Source: Adhaeribacter pallidiroseus
GTDB lineage: Bacteria; Bacteroidota; Bacteroidia; Cytophagales; Hymenobacteraceae
Direction of reading: 5' to 3'
Length of the DNA: 64,000 nt
Assembly: GCF_003340495.1 (NCBI RefSeq)
Contig: NZ_QASA01000001.1
Location: forward strand, 5,084,001 to 5,148,000
The notes under the pieces were generated by a model. That model saw only the letters and a list, made by a program, of their open reading frames with translations, was not told the origin of the DNA and searched no databases. Each line of letters opens with the position of its first letter. The stretch's first letter is position 1. The position numbers and the translations under genes were made by a program. Below, piece by piece: positions 16,323 to 25,007 of this stretch.

Positions 16323-17160
16323 CCTGTACGTTTACCACCGCGGCGAAATTATTCCGTTAGAAAAAGCTTTTTTGCACATCAGCGATTTAGCGGTGCAACG
16401 CGGCTACGGTATTTTCGATTTTTTTAAAATTATAAACGGCATCCCGTTGTTTCTGGACGATTACCTGGCCCGCTTTTACGAATCGGCGAGGCTGATGCAC
16501 TTACCGGTACTTTTAACTCCGGATGAACTCAAAAAAGTGTTGTACCGGTTAATGGCGCAAAACCAAATCCCGCAATCGGGTATAAAAATGGTTTTAACGG
16601 GCGGCTACTCCGAAGATGGCTACACGCCCGCCGCACCTAACCTGCTCATCACCCAGCAACCCATTACCTTGCTTACCGCAGCCCAGGTGCAGCAAGGCAT
16701 ACAAGTAATTACCTACTCCTACATCCGGGACCTGGCCGAGGCCAAAACCATTAATTATTCTACCGGTATCCGGCTGCAGCCCCACATGCGCGCCCAGGGG
16801 GCGCAGGATATTTTATACCACCAGAACGGCATTATTACCGAGTGCCCCCGCAGTAATCTCTTTATCGTTACCCACGACAATCAAGTAATTACCCCGAAGA
16901 AAGATGTATTGAAAGGCATTACCCGGAAAAATGTACTGGAGGTAGCCCACCAGAAATATGCCACCGTAGAAGGAGTCGTAACGCTAACTGATCTGGCGCA
17001 GGCCAAAGAAGCATTTACTACCAGCACCACCAAGCAAATTTTACCCGTTGTGCAGGTAGATGATCAGGTAATAGGGAATGGTAAACCCGGCACCGTAACT
17101 TTAGATTTGTGGCAGGATTTACTGTCTTTGGAGAAACAGCAGGCTTTGGTAAGGGTCTAA
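16306..17160 (+). CDS. Class IV aminotransferase (branched-chain or D-amino-acid type)
   Basis: Pyridoxal-phosphate enzyme of fold type IV, 284 residues, that moves an amino group between an amino acid and a 2-oxo acid. Visible landmarks are the N-terminal RGYGIFDFFKIING (32-45), the likely PLP lysine in EAKTINYSTG (Lys147), ITECPRSNLFIV with the Glu that contacts the cofactor, and GITRKNVLEVA. It lacks the strong signatures that separate IlvE, D-alanine aminotransferase and aminodeoxychorismate lyase, so I leave the substrate open. Its start overlaps the P1 peptidase by 17 bases. A role in handling amino acids freed by that peptidase is plausible, although the peptidase is exported. The stop overlaps the convergent HNH gene by 4 bases. 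Confidence 0.9.
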   Translation: MPSSPNLYVYHRGEIIPLEKAFLHISDLAVQRGYGIFDFFKIINGIPLFLDDYLARFYESARLMHLPVLLTPDELKKVLYRLMAQNQIPQSGIKMVLTGGYSEDGYTPAAPNLLITQQPITLLTAAQVQQGIQVITYSYIRDLAEAKTINYSTGIRLQPHMRAQGAQDILYHQNGIITECPRSNLFIVTHDNQVITPKKDVLKGITRKNVLEVAHQKYATVEGVVTLTDLAQAKEAFTTSTTKQILPVVQVDDQVIGNGKPGTVTLDLWQDLLSLEKQQALVRV

Positions 17161-18287
17161 TCAGTTAAATTATTTGGTTCTTCTGATAAATCAGAGTTAT
17201 CAAATAATGAAAGCTTTGAATCATATGGAACCATGTAGATCTCTGCAATATCCTCAGGATTAAAGGTTATATCGGTTACTTCTCCTGTTTTAATATCATA
17301 TGCTTTCAAATCACTCATTATGTTTGGTTCGAATGAAAAAGTAATAAACTCTTCTTCCTTAATATTATTTTGTGATGAGAAATCTTTTATTATCCTAAAA
17401 TACTTAGCCCCTAATTTCGGTTCTGAAAATAATATAGGAGGACATAATGTTACTGAAGAAGGGCTGCCATTATATAAACCATTGTTTTTATCTGTTAGAG
17501 AAAAAGGCAGAGGAAATTGAAAAATATAACTTTGGAAGTACAATGCAAATACATGATTTGGAATCCTATTTTTAGGTTCAAATTTCCTGAACAAAAAGCA
17601 AATTGGGTTAGCAACTGAATGATTATGTGGCAATTCATAATAGGCGATTTTTGCCACTTCTGAAAAAAAGTTATCATCTTCTTTTAAATGCTGAAACGCA
17701 TATTTATAATCATCTACATATTTTTCAGGTATAATGGATAAAGCAACTTTTAAAAATGCTTTATAAACTTTGATTGGAACATAAGATGGCTTTAGAAACT
17801 TAATCTCTGCTTTACCTGCCCTATCATCAATGGTAAAAATACCTTTTGCTAAGGTAGGAAGCGATAAACTTATACCATCCTTTATACCATAAAACTCTTT
17901 TCTTTTTGCTAATAACTTGTAACCAGAAGAATTAAAAATTGGTATTTTATTGTCCTTACTTTTTACGCCAGATAAGGTCCGCGATACTCCAAGGAAATTT
18001 GCTAAATTATTCTCGTACTTTTTACCAAAAAAATCATTGCAACTATCACATTCAAAATCAGAGATTAAATACTTATTACCTAGAAGCTCTGGTATAATAT
18101 GCGATATATTATTAAAGGTTGTTTGCGAATAGTCTCGCCCACAAAAACGGCATTTCCTTTTTTCCTTCGGTTTAATATTTTTTATTTCTTCGATTGGACA
18201 AATCGCTAATCTCTCTATGCCGTAATTTTTTAGAAATCTATCCCTTTCTTCAATAAGTTCTGGGAATGTACAAAATTCCATTTTCAT
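17157..18287 (-). CDS. HNH endonuclease domain protein, AT-rich, probably acquired
   Basis: 376-residue protein with a zinc-ribbon HNH-like core: Cys46-x2-Cys49 (CRFCG), His63 in SHIIPELLG, then Cys80-x2-Cys83 followed by Asn84 (CDSCNDFFGKKYEN). This pattern is that of HNH_5-type nucleases, which cut nucleic acid with one metal ion. The remaining 290 residues match nothing I know; they hold no TM segments and several short acidic stretches. The gene is plainly more AT-rich than its neighbours and stands alone on the minus strand, with its stop 4 bases inside the convergent aminotransferase gene. A defence or mobile-element role is possible but rests only on the domain and composition. No Shine-Dalgarno site precedes ATG 18287. 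Confidence 0.75.
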   Translation of the reverse strand: MKMEFCTFPELIEERDRFLKNYGIERLAICPIEEIKNIKPKEKRKCRFCGRDYSQTTFNNISHIIPELLGNKYLISDFECDSCNDFFGKKYENNLANFLGVSRTLSGVKSKDNKIPIFNSSGYKLLAKRKEFYGIKDGISLSLPTLAKGIFTIDDRAGKAEIKFLKPSYVPIKVYKAFLKVALSIIPEKYVDDYKYAFQHLKEDDNFFSEVAKIAYYELPHNHSVANPICFLFRKFEPKNRIPNHVFALYFQSYIFQFPLPFSLTDKNNGLYNGSPSSVTLCPPILFSEPKLGAKYFRIIKDFSSQNNIKEEEFITFSFEPNIMSDLKAYDIKTGEVTDITFNPEDIAEIYMVPYDSKLSLFDNSDLSEEPNNLTD

Positions 18288-18777
18288 AAATTTATTTTAT
18301 GAATCCTCAAAAATCTAAAATTTTTAATTTATTATTTAAAGACTAAGTTAATAACTTCTAATAATAAGGCCTCCGCTACATTGGATTACGATAGCTTCTA
18401 TCTTGAAATTTAGCTTAATTTTGAATATTTTTTATACTTCTGAAATATCCTTTTTTGTTATAAAGTAAAAAAGAGCACGAACGGAAATTAAAGAATTCGC
18501 TTTTTTTGAATGTAAAACATTAAAAGTAATTAATAATGGGCATTTTGGTTGTGCTTAGAGTTAGCGCAGCGCTCTACCCATAACCGCACTTACTATCAAT
18601 AATCCACCAAATGGCAGGTAGTTATTACTTATAGGTATTGCAGCTGCCATACCACATAGCTTTATCTTACTTACCACTTATGAGGTGAAATCCACCACTT
18701 GTGGAATAGCCGTTGTTAGTACTGTTTAAATTCTGCACCTTTCCGGTATAGTGTATAACCCTTTAACAACCAAACAA
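18288..18777. other. 490-base AT-rich intergenic region
   Basis: No ORF worth calling. The first half is as AT-rich as the HNH gene and is probably its promoter region and flank; composition returns to normal near 18540. A short inverted stretch lies around 18675-18705 (ACCACTT/AGGTG segments), too weak to name. It separates divergent genes (HNH on minus, lipoprotein on plus), so both promoters must lie here. Confidence 0.5.
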
Positions 18778-19431
18778 ATGAACCGGATAAAATTAATCCT
18801 CATGCTACTCCTGCTCGTGGCAGCCGGCAGTTGCGAAAAAGAAAACGCTTTCGTTGGTAGTTCCCCCATGGCCCCATCTGGTACCGGAGCAACTGCTTCT
18901 GCCGGGAGCCAGCAAGACGCCACGCTATCACTCTCCAAAACCCAAGCTTTAGCAATAATTAATGCCCATTACAGCGATACATTTTACCCAATTAAACTCG
19001 AACAGGTAAAAGGGCAAAGCCGGCAGCAGTTTACATTATGGTTGCAAAGTACTCCCTTAGCTTCCTCTAAATCTTATTTGCTTCCCTTACTTTCTAACCC
19101 AACCACCGAATATGTTCTATTAAATGTTACGTTGCGGGCAACCGGTAAAAAGGCTACTGTGGGGTTAGTGGGCGTTCCCAATGCGCTAACTAATAGCTAC
19201 GACGAGGCGGTGGCGGTAGTGGCACCCGTTATTCCAGTAAGTATCCCTGTAAAGATTTGCAAATGGAAAAATTGCTCCCCTCGAGGAAAATGCCGGACTT
19301 GGGTAAGCATTATTCCGGCAAGCGCCAGCTGTCCTACGAACGAATGCAACAAAAACCACCCCTGTGATCCCAGCGATTTTACCGGAACCTGGGGTCTTGT
19401 TTCCCTGCATCAGGCCATAGCAGCGTTTTAA
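18778..19431 (+). CDS. Cysteine-rich lipoprotein, function unknown
   Basis: 217 residues from ATG 18778; an upstream in-frame ATG at 18751 would add nine residues that do not fit a signal peptide. The N-terminus MNRIKLILMLLLLVAAGSC is a lipoprotein signal with lipobox AAGSC, so the mature protein starts at Cys and is membrane anchored. The middle part (about 40-150) is a Ser/Thr-rich domain with no match I know. The last 60 residues hold seven Cys (CKWKNC, GKCRTW, ASCPTNECNKNHPC), enough for three disulfides, which is unusual for this phylum. The gene stands alone, with 294 bases to the histidine kinase. I do not recognise the family. Confidence 0.75.
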   Translation: MNRIKLILMLLLLVAAGSCEKENAFVGSSPMAPSGTGATASAGSQQDATLSLSKTQALAIINAHYSDTFYPIKLEQVKGQSRQQFTLWLQSTPLASSKSYLLPLLSNPTTEYVLLNVTLRATGKKATVGLVGVPNALTNSYDEAVAVVAPVIPVSIPVKICKWKNCSPRGKCRTWVSIIPASASCPTNECNKNHPCDPSDFTGTWGLVSLHQAIAAF

Positions 19432-19725
19432 TTTTTTAAATTTCAACAGTTCTGCTTACCTCATTTTTAAAAATCTGCTGCGTTAGGCGCTTTAAGAAGA
19501 TGCTGTTATGCTACTTCATCAGAATTTGTACTTCCCCAGGATAGCCTCTCCCAAAAACGGATAAGTTGTTTTTTAAAATATTTTTTAGAACAGAAAACGG
19601 TCAGTGGTTTACCCAGCAATCATTTATCGGGGCTTTCTGTTGCTTTTCTTACCATTAGTAATTATCTTGATTAAAGGTTTCGTTACCAATAACTTAACCG
19701 GGTAATTCTATCTTATGGTACAGCT

Positions 19726-21783
19726 ATGAAGCCTTGCTTCTTCGGGTTACCGCTTGCTCTGGTTTTGGTAGTAACCAGCTTGTTTCTGCACGCGCAAGTT
19801 ATACCCGAAAAGTCGCGGCCAAAAGCCAACAACCCGCTGGTCTCTCCCCTGGCGCAAGCCGAAGTAGATAGCTTACAACTGCTCTTGCGCCTTACTCCCC
19901 TTACAGGTAAAATCGCTATTTACGGCCAGTTGTGTTTTACGTACGCCAGTACCATCGGTAATTTAGAACGGGCGCACCAGTATGCCGATAGTATCCAGCT
20001 AGTAGCTACTCAGTTAAAGAGTAAGGCGGCCTTGTCCACTGCTACCTTTTATGCGGGCATGTTGGCTCGCCTGGATGGCCAGCCGGCCGAAGCCCTGCGG
20101 CATTTTAACCAGCACCTGGCTTTTTGTAAAACCACCAAAGACTCCGCAGGCGTAGCCAATAGCCTGATTCACATAGCGGTAGTAAACAACGAGTTGGGCA
20201 ATTATGATAAAAGCCTGGCCATTAGTTACCAGGCGATGAACCTGTACGAAAAGATTGGTGATTGGTACGGAGTAGCCCGGTCCGCGATGAATATTGGGAT
20301 GTTATTCGTGTCGATGAAAAAAGGAGAAGATGCCATTGAGATGTTTCAAAAATCGCTGGCCAGTTTTACGCGCGCCTCCCCTAACGTAAACGCAAAAATG
20401 GGCAAGCTGCGCGCTCTGATTAATCTGGGCGATGCGTACGCCAAAATGAAGCAATACGAAAAAGCCCGCCGTTTTTTTAAACAATCGTTGGCCCTTAGTC
20501 AATCGATCGGGTCGCCGCGCACGGCCGCCACCAGCTTGGGAAATATCGGGGAAGTATTAACCGCTACTAACCAATACGATAGCGCCTTGGTGTATCATCT
20601 CCGGGCCTTGGCCATGCGGGAACAAGCTCTGCAAAGAGACAAAATGGCGATTAATCTTACCTGGATCGGCGAAACTTACCTGGCTTTAAAAAAATATCCG
20701 CAAGCACAGGCGGCTCTCTTAAGAGCCCTGGCTCTGGCGCAAGAGTACCATTCCAAACCAACGCAACGGGATGTGTACGAAAAGCTATCGGTATTATCCG
20801 CGGCTCAGCAAGATTTTAAAAAAGCCTACCACTACCACCAGTTATTTGCCTTAACCCAGGATAGCATTTTAAACGAAGAAAGCGCCCGGCGCCTCAGCGA
20901 ACTGCAAACCAAGTACGAAACCGGCGAAAAAGACAAGCAAATTGCCCTGCTGGCGAAAGAAAAGCAAGTGCAGCAGAAAGAAGCCCAACGCCAAAAGTTG
21001 CAGCAAAGGGCCCTGGTGGGTGGTTTATTGTTAGTACTGGTTATTGCCTGGTTATTTATTTACTTACTGCGCCAGCGCCTGAAAAATCAAAAAATAGTAC
21101 TACTCAAAAATCAGGAAATTCAGGAATCTAACTTAAAGCGCCAAATGACCGAACTGGAAATGAAAGCCTTGCGCGCCCAGATGAATCCGCATTTTATATT
21201 TAATTGCATGAACTCCATTAACCGCATGATTCTGGACGGAGAAACGGATGGCGCTTCCCGGTATTTGGTAAAGCTTTCTAAATTAATTCGCCTGATTCTG
21301 GAAAATACCGAAAAATCTTTTGTTTCTCTGGCCAATGAATTAACCATGCTGGATGCGTACTTGCAACTAGAGAACCTGCGCTTTAAAGGCCGCATCGGGT
21401 ATGCGTTCCGGGTGGATGAAGCCATTGATCCGGAAATTACTTTTATTCCGCCCATGGTGCTGCAGCCGTTTGTCGAAAATGCCATTTGGCACGGGTTAAT
21501 GCACAAAGAAAAAACCGAAGAAGGCACTATTTGCATCAGCATTGCCGAAAAAGAAGATACCTTAATTTGCGTGATTGAAGATAACGGCGTAGGCCGGGAA
21601 ATGGCGACTAAACTGGAACGAAAGCCGGTAGGCCGGAAATCATTGGGCTTACAAATTACCGAAGAACGGCTGCGGCTGTTTCATAAAGGCAAAATGGGCC
21701 GTTTTGTGCAAATAACCGACTTAAAAGATGCCGGGAACCAGGCAACCGGTACCCGGGTAGACATACAGGTACCCCTAGGCTAA
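19726..21783 (+). CDS. LytS-type sensor histidine kinase with TPR sensor region
   Basis: 685-residue membrane sensor kinase. A signal peptide (about 1-24) is followed by a periplasmic region of TPR repeats, about residues 60-385, visible as repeated blocks such as GNYDKSLAISYQAMNLYEKIGDW and KYPQAQAALLRALALAQEY. A charged coiled coil (about 390-425) leads to one TM segment at 428-447 (ALVGGLLLVLVIAWLF). The His_kinase domain has MNPHFIFNCMNSI with phospho-acceptor His489. The ATPase domain has the N box in PFVENAIWHGL (about 580-590) and DNGVGRE (about 617-623). The partner regulator starts four bases after the stop. The signal sensed by the TPR region is unknown. Confidence 0.95.
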   Translation: MKPCFFGLPLALVLVVTSLFLHAQVIPEKSRPKANNPLVSPLAQAEVDSLQLLLRLTPLTGKIAIYGQLCFTYASTIGNLERAHQYADSIQLVATQLKSKAALSTATFYAGMLARLDGQPAEALRHFNQHLAFCKTTKDSAGVANSLIHIAVVNNELGNYDKSLAISYQAMNLYEKIGDWYGVARSAMNIGMLFVSMKKGEDAIEMFQKSLASFTRASPNVNAKMGKLRALINLGDAYAKMKQYEKARRFFKQSLALSQSIGSPRTAATSLGNIGEVLTATNQYDSALVYHLRALAMREQALQRDKMAINLTWIGETYLALKKYPQAQAALLRALALAQEYHSKPTQRDVYEKLSVLSAAQQDFKKAYHYHQLFALTQDSILNEESARRLSELQTKYETGEKDKQIALLAKEKQVQQKEAQRQKLQQRALVGGLLLVLVIAWLFIYLLRQRLKNQKIVLLKNQEIQESNLKRQMTELEMKALRAQMNPHFIFNCMNSINRMILDGETDGASRYLVKLSKLIRLILENTEKSFVSLANELTMLDAYLQLENLRFKGRIGYAFRVDEAIDPEITFIPPMVLQPFVENAIWHGLMHKEKTEEGTICISIAEKEDTLICVIEDNGVGREMATKLERKPVGRKSLGLQITEERLRLFHKGKMGRFVQITDLKDAGNQATGTRVDIQVPLG

Positions 21784-21787
21784 AACC

Positions 21788-22537
21788 ATGATCCGTGCCA
21801 TTTTAATCGATGACGAAGCCGATGCCCGGGAAGGACTAAAACTGGCCCTTACCAAATATTGCCCGGAAGTAGCTATTCTGCAGGTATGCGAATCGCCCCA
21901 GCAAGGCTTAGAAGCCATTGAAAAACTGGAACCCGATTTAGTTTTCCTGGATGTGCAAATGCCCGGCATGTCGGGGTTTGATTTATTGCAACAAATCCGG
22001 CGCATTAACTTTGCCGTTATTTTTGTAACCGCTTTTGATCGGTATGCCATTAAAGCCATTAAATTCAGCGCGCTGGATTATTTGTTAAAACCCATCGATG
22101 TAGACGACCTGATCCACGCGGTACAAAAAGTAAAAGAACAAGCCCCGGCTCACCGGCACGCGGCGCATTACCAGTCGGCGTTTAGCAATAGCCAGTATAC
22201 GGCCGGTAAAATTGCGAAACTCGCCGTGCCAACCCACAACGGCATCGACTTTTTTTTAACCGATGACATTATTTATTGCCAGGCCGACGGGAGTTATACC
22301 ACTTTGTTTTTAAAAGGCAAAGCCAAACAAGTAGTATGTAAAAAATTAATTGATTTTGAAAACTTATTAGCCGAATCCGGGTTTTGCCGGGTGCATCATT
22401 CCTCGCTCATTAACCTCAAACACATCCTCAAATACATCAAAGGCGAAGGCGGATACGTTATTTTAACGGATAATTACCACGTGGATATTTCGCGCCGTAA
22501 AAAAGAAGAATTTCTCCAATTACTGGATCGCTTGTAA
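21788..22537 (+). CDS. LytTR family response regulator
   Basis: 249-residue response regulator paired with the kinase upstream. The receiver domain (1-120) has acidic residues Asp8, Asp9 and Glu10, phospho-acceptor Asp55 in LVFLDVQMPG, and the switch region FVTAFDRYAIKAIK with Lys in LLKPID. A linker rich in Ala/His (about 120-140) joins a LytTR DNA-binding domain (140-245). That domain has IIYCQADGSYTTLFL and GFCRVHHSSLINLKHI, the usual core, which binds direct repeats with its beta strands. Kinase and regulator are almost certainly co-transcribed. Its targets are not evident; no LytTR gene cluster of cargo lies next to it. Confidence 0.95.
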   Translation: MIRAILIDDEADAREGLKLALTKYCPEVAILQVCESPQQGLEAIEKLEPDLVFLDVQMPGMSGFDLLQQIRRINFAVIFVTAFDRYAIKAIKFSALDYLLKPIDVDDLIHAVQKVKEQAPAHRHAAHYQSAFSNSQYTAGKIAKLAVPTHNGIDFFLTDDIIYCQADGSYTTLFLKGKAKQVVCKKLIDFENLLAESGFCRVHHSSLINLKHILKYIKGEGGYVILTDNYHVDISRRKKEEFLQLLDRL

Positions 22538-22787
22538 GAGCAAGAAATTAGATGCTAGATATTAGATGTTAGACTTTGGACCATGCCAATCAGTTAAGCG
22601 CATCCGATAAAGAATGTCCCTCTTGGCAGAAGGTTGGGGGATGATTAACGCCAGGTGAACCAAAGTAGGAAAAAGGCAAAACTCCTTGATTTCAAGAAGC
22701 TAGATATCGGGCTCCTATTTTTTTACTATCCAGTAAATTAGTGAATATTTTATACTAAGTACGTAGCCAAAAACAAGTAAAAATGTT

Positions 22788-22847
22788 CTGTCATTCAGGA
22801 GGAAACTATTTAGCTACGTAGCCAAATAGTTTCCTCCTGAATGACAG
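22788..22847. repeat. 60-bp near-perfect palindrome
   Basis: Arms of 24 bases (22788-22811 and 22824-22847; left arm begins CTGTCATTCAGGAGGAAACT) are perfectly complementary. The 12-base centre AGCTACGTAGCC is itself palindromic except for its outermost pair. A related TACGTAGCC string occurs 20 bases to the left (22760-22768). The CTGTCATTC start recalls the GTCATT-type intergenic palindromes common in Bacteroidota, which are often linked to REP-type transposases (inference). No T-run follows, so a terminator role is unlikely. Confidence 0.8.
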
Positions 22848-23174
22848 CTCTGGCACCTGCTTGTATCTTTTAAGCTAATCTTAGTCAGGCACTTTCTTAG
22901 TACAAATGCCAAAATTTCCTTCCCAAAATATCCTTTTCTTTCGCCAACTCCTAAGTATCAACTTAGTCTTTTCTCTTCGCTACATCTATCTGGTGATTAA
23001 CCTGATCACTTATGTGGCGAAACAAACCACTTACAAAACCAGATTTACCACTGCTAAAAGATTACTGGTTTTACCGAAGAAGCACGCCTACCTTTCCGAT
23101 GTTCTTTCTGAATCCAGGTTAACACTTCTCATTTCAGGACTTAGGAAAGACTAAAACCTTCTAAAAATTTAAAA

Positions 23175-23181
23175 AAGGAGG
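23175..23181 (+). promoter_or_regulatory. Strong Shine-Dalgarno site AAGGAGG
   Basis: AAGGAGG ends five bases before ATG 23187. Such a perfect site is rare in this window, where most genes have AT-rich leaders without one, so high translation of the following gene is expected. Confidence 0.8.
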
Positions 23182-23186
23182 CTATC

Positions 23187-23564
23187 ATGGCAGACAAACT
23201 AAAAGTAACATTTACCACCATTAACGTTACCAATAACGGCGAATGGCGGGGCAAAGGCGAAGTTTACTGGGAATTAACCGTAGACGACCAACCCGTGGAT
23301 TATCGTTCCCTGACCAACCCTTTAAAATTAGCCGACGGCGAAACGGTGCAATTAATTAAAAGTGCTACCGTACGCAAAGCGGCGGGCCAGCCTTTAACCA
23401 TTCAGGGTTCGGTGAGTGAAAAAGATAATCTGGATAAAGATGACTTTGCGGAATTTCTGGATACGTATACCGGTTCGGCTGGTTGGGGATTAGGTACGCA
23501 CAAACGGGTACTCCGCGACGGCAACCTGGATGTAACGGTTACTTACAAAATTGAGCGGCAGTAA
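23187..23564 (+). CDS. Small cytoplasmic protein of unknown function, likely beta-rich
   Basis: 125 residues with no signal peptide, TM segment or Cys. Alternating hydrophobic and polar strands (KLKVTFTTINVTNNGEW, EVYWELTVDD, TVQLIKSATVRK, LDVTVTYKIERQ) suggest a beta sandwich, and an acidic loop DNLDKDDFAEF could bind calcium or a partner. I do not recognise the family. It has the best ribosome site in the window and its own terminator 52 bases after the stop, so it is a single-gene, probably well expressed unit. Codon use looks like that of the host. Confidence 0.75.
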   Translation: MADKLKVTFTTINVTNNGEWRGKGEVYWELTVDDQPVDYRSLTNPLKLADGETVQLIKSATVRKAAGQPLTIQGSVSEKDNLDKDDFAEFLDTYTGSAGWGLGTHKRVLRDGNLDVTVTYKIERQ

Positions 23565-24131
23565 GGTATTCAGGCTAAATTTTTAAAATTTCCCAGCCTC
23601 CCGTTTGTTGCTCATAAAGCCCCGACGTTCCGGTTGGTCGGGGCTTTCTTTTTGCTTTTCCCAACGAAACGGTTGGTCACGCAGGCGTAACCCCGGTAAT
23701 TTTTAAAAAAGGATCGGTCAGAATAGTCATTAACCATCCGCAACACCACCCTTATCTTTATTGGTCTTCCTGCTGATTCCTTTCCGGAAGGTAACCGGTA
23801 TAACTTTTTACTTATTCTTTTTTTCCGTTCATTAAATTTCTCGCGCACCACCCCTATTACCAACTTCCTTCTCTTGGGCAATGGTGTTGTAAAAACAACC
23901 GCTTACAAAGCAAACGCCACCACTCGTGTAGTAGCCGTGGTTTCTTCTGGTCAAGGCCTATAGCTTAACCAAAAATTTAAAAATTACTACCGGAATACCA
24001 ACCAGATCAGGTTCTAATCCTCCCCTGGCAACCGGCAGCCCTCCTCCACTAGTCCGCTATCTCTAACCGGGCTATGCTCCGCGCCATTCTCCGCTTTACC
24101 TTATCTACTTTACCTATTTTTTTAAAACACC
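23565..24131. other. 567-base intergenic region with terminator and structured element
   Basis: Begins with the terminator of the preceding gene (23616-23653). A structured stretch at 23987-24038 partly resembles a TPP riboswitch on the minus strand. The last part is a pyrimidine-rich leader ending in a T-run before ATG 24132. A minus-strand ORF at 23612-23881 starts with TTG, is Lys/Arg-rich and overlaps the terminator; I do not call it. Confidence 0.55.
23616..23653 (+). terminator. Rho-independent terminator
   Basis: Perfect 11-bp stem AAAGCCCCGAC/GTCGGGGCTTT (23616-23626 and 23637-23647) with a 10-base loop, followed by CTTTTTG. It ends the 23187-23564 transcript. Confidence 0.9.
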
Positions 24132-24785
24132 ATGAAAACTTCATTCTTAAAACTTGTTTCGGCCATCTCGGTACATGGCCTGGCCTTTGGGTTGTTTCTG
24201 GGTTGTCAACCCGAAGATCCGGCCCTTAATCCGGCAGAAACCCGTACTGCTGCTACCGAGCAAAATCTCTCCGGTTTGGAGATTTTCCCCCGCAAGCTTA
24301 CCATTTATGCTTTGCACATCAACCAACGCAAAGACCCCGCGCATCCGGAATTTTGTATACCGGCTTCCAATAACTCCGTCTGCGTGCAAACCGTGGATAT
24401 TGTAATAATTGCGCCCTGGCTTTCGTCGGGGGTGCAGCTTATAAATCCGGCACCACCTTGTACTACCTGCCCAGCCCAGGTCTTTCAGCAGTTAAGTAAA
24501 ACTACCATTCCGGACTTTCGCACTTTGGCGGGAGTAAATACCACCACTAACTGGCCAGACCACGTGATTGCTTTCCCGCTTACCCGCAGTGCAATGGGCC
24601 TGCAATTTTATGGCCGCCAACCCAACCTAACCCGGCAAAGCTTTACTTTAAAAAATACCATTCCTTTATCGCCCACAGAAAGAACTAATTTGGGGGTAGC
24701 CGGCAAAAATCTTGTTAGTGGTTCTTATCCGGTGCGGTACAACGCCCAAAACAATACCTATACGGTGGTAGTGGGTGTTCGCTAA
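24132..24785 (+). CDS. Lipoprotein of unknown function upstream of a T9SS cargo gene
   Basis: 217 residues starting MKTSFLKLVS with a lipobox LFLGC at about residue 26, so the mature protein is lipid anchored. Contains two Cys pairs (FCIPASNNSVCVQT and PPCTTCPAQ) that may form disulfides. The C-terminal part GKNLVSGSYPVRYNAQNNTYTV is a simple beta-rich repeat seen in many secreted Bacteroidota proteins. I do not recognise the family. It is followed after one base by a 51-residue ORF and then the T9SS protein, all on the plus strand, so a common secretory role is likely. Confidence 0.75.
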   Translation: MKTSFLKLVSAISVHGLAFGLFLGCQPEDPALNPAETRTAATEQNLSGLEIFPRKLTIYALHINQRKDPAHPEFCIPASNNSVCVQTVDIVIIAPWLSSGVQLINPAPPCTTCPAQVFQQLSKTTIPDFRTLAGVNTTTNWPDHVIAFPLTRSAMGLQFYGRQPNLTRQSFTLKNTIPLSPTERTNLGVAGKNLVSGSYPVRYNAQNNTYTVVVGVR

Positions 24786-24786
24786 A

Positions 24787-24942
24787 ATGGCTGTTCCGTT
24801 AAAAAAAGCCGCGTACCTGGTAATATCTGCTCTGGTGCTATCCTGGTCTTCGCTAGCTGCTGCATCTTTACGCCCGGATTTACGACTTTTCATCTGGAGA
24901 AACCTAGTACCCAGCGGTAAACCCGATCCTGTTAAAAGATAA
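24787..24942 (+). CDS. 51-residue membrane or secreted peptide
   Basis: Short ORF starting one base after the lipoprotein stop (ATG 24787, TAA 24940). The sequence begins MAVPLKKAAYLVISALVLSW with SSLAAAS after it, a clear signal peptide or TM helix, followed by a 25-residue basic tail (LRPDLRLFIWRNLVPSG...). The tight spacing suggests translational coupling. Function unknown; it could also be a remnant of a longer gene. Confidence 0.5.
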   Translation: MAVPLKKAAYLVISALVLSWSSLAAASLRPDLRLFIWRNLVPSGKPDPVKR

Positions 24943-25007
24943 TTCCTTTTCAGCCTCCTGTTGCTTATAAAATTTAAAAAAATCTTCTTTCACTAAATAA
25001 ATTAAAA

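Larger units (their letters stand above)
22538..23186. other. 649-base intergenic region with a long palindrome
   Basis: Contains imperfect tandem TTAGATG/CTAGATATTAGATGTTAGA units just after the regulator gene (about 22546-22573), a 60-bp palindrome (22788-22847), and an ORF at 22906-23154 that I do not trust. The last 30 bases carry the strong ribosome site of the next gene. Confidence 0.6.

Noticed and set aside
22906-23154. 82-residue plus-strand ORF
   Set aside because: Basic, low-complexity sequence with no domain, no ribosome site and no operon context; lies between a palindrome and a gene with its own strong signals.
23612-23881. 89-residue minus-strand ORF
   Set aside because: TTG start, Lys/Arg-rich, and it overlaps the terminator of the convergent gene.
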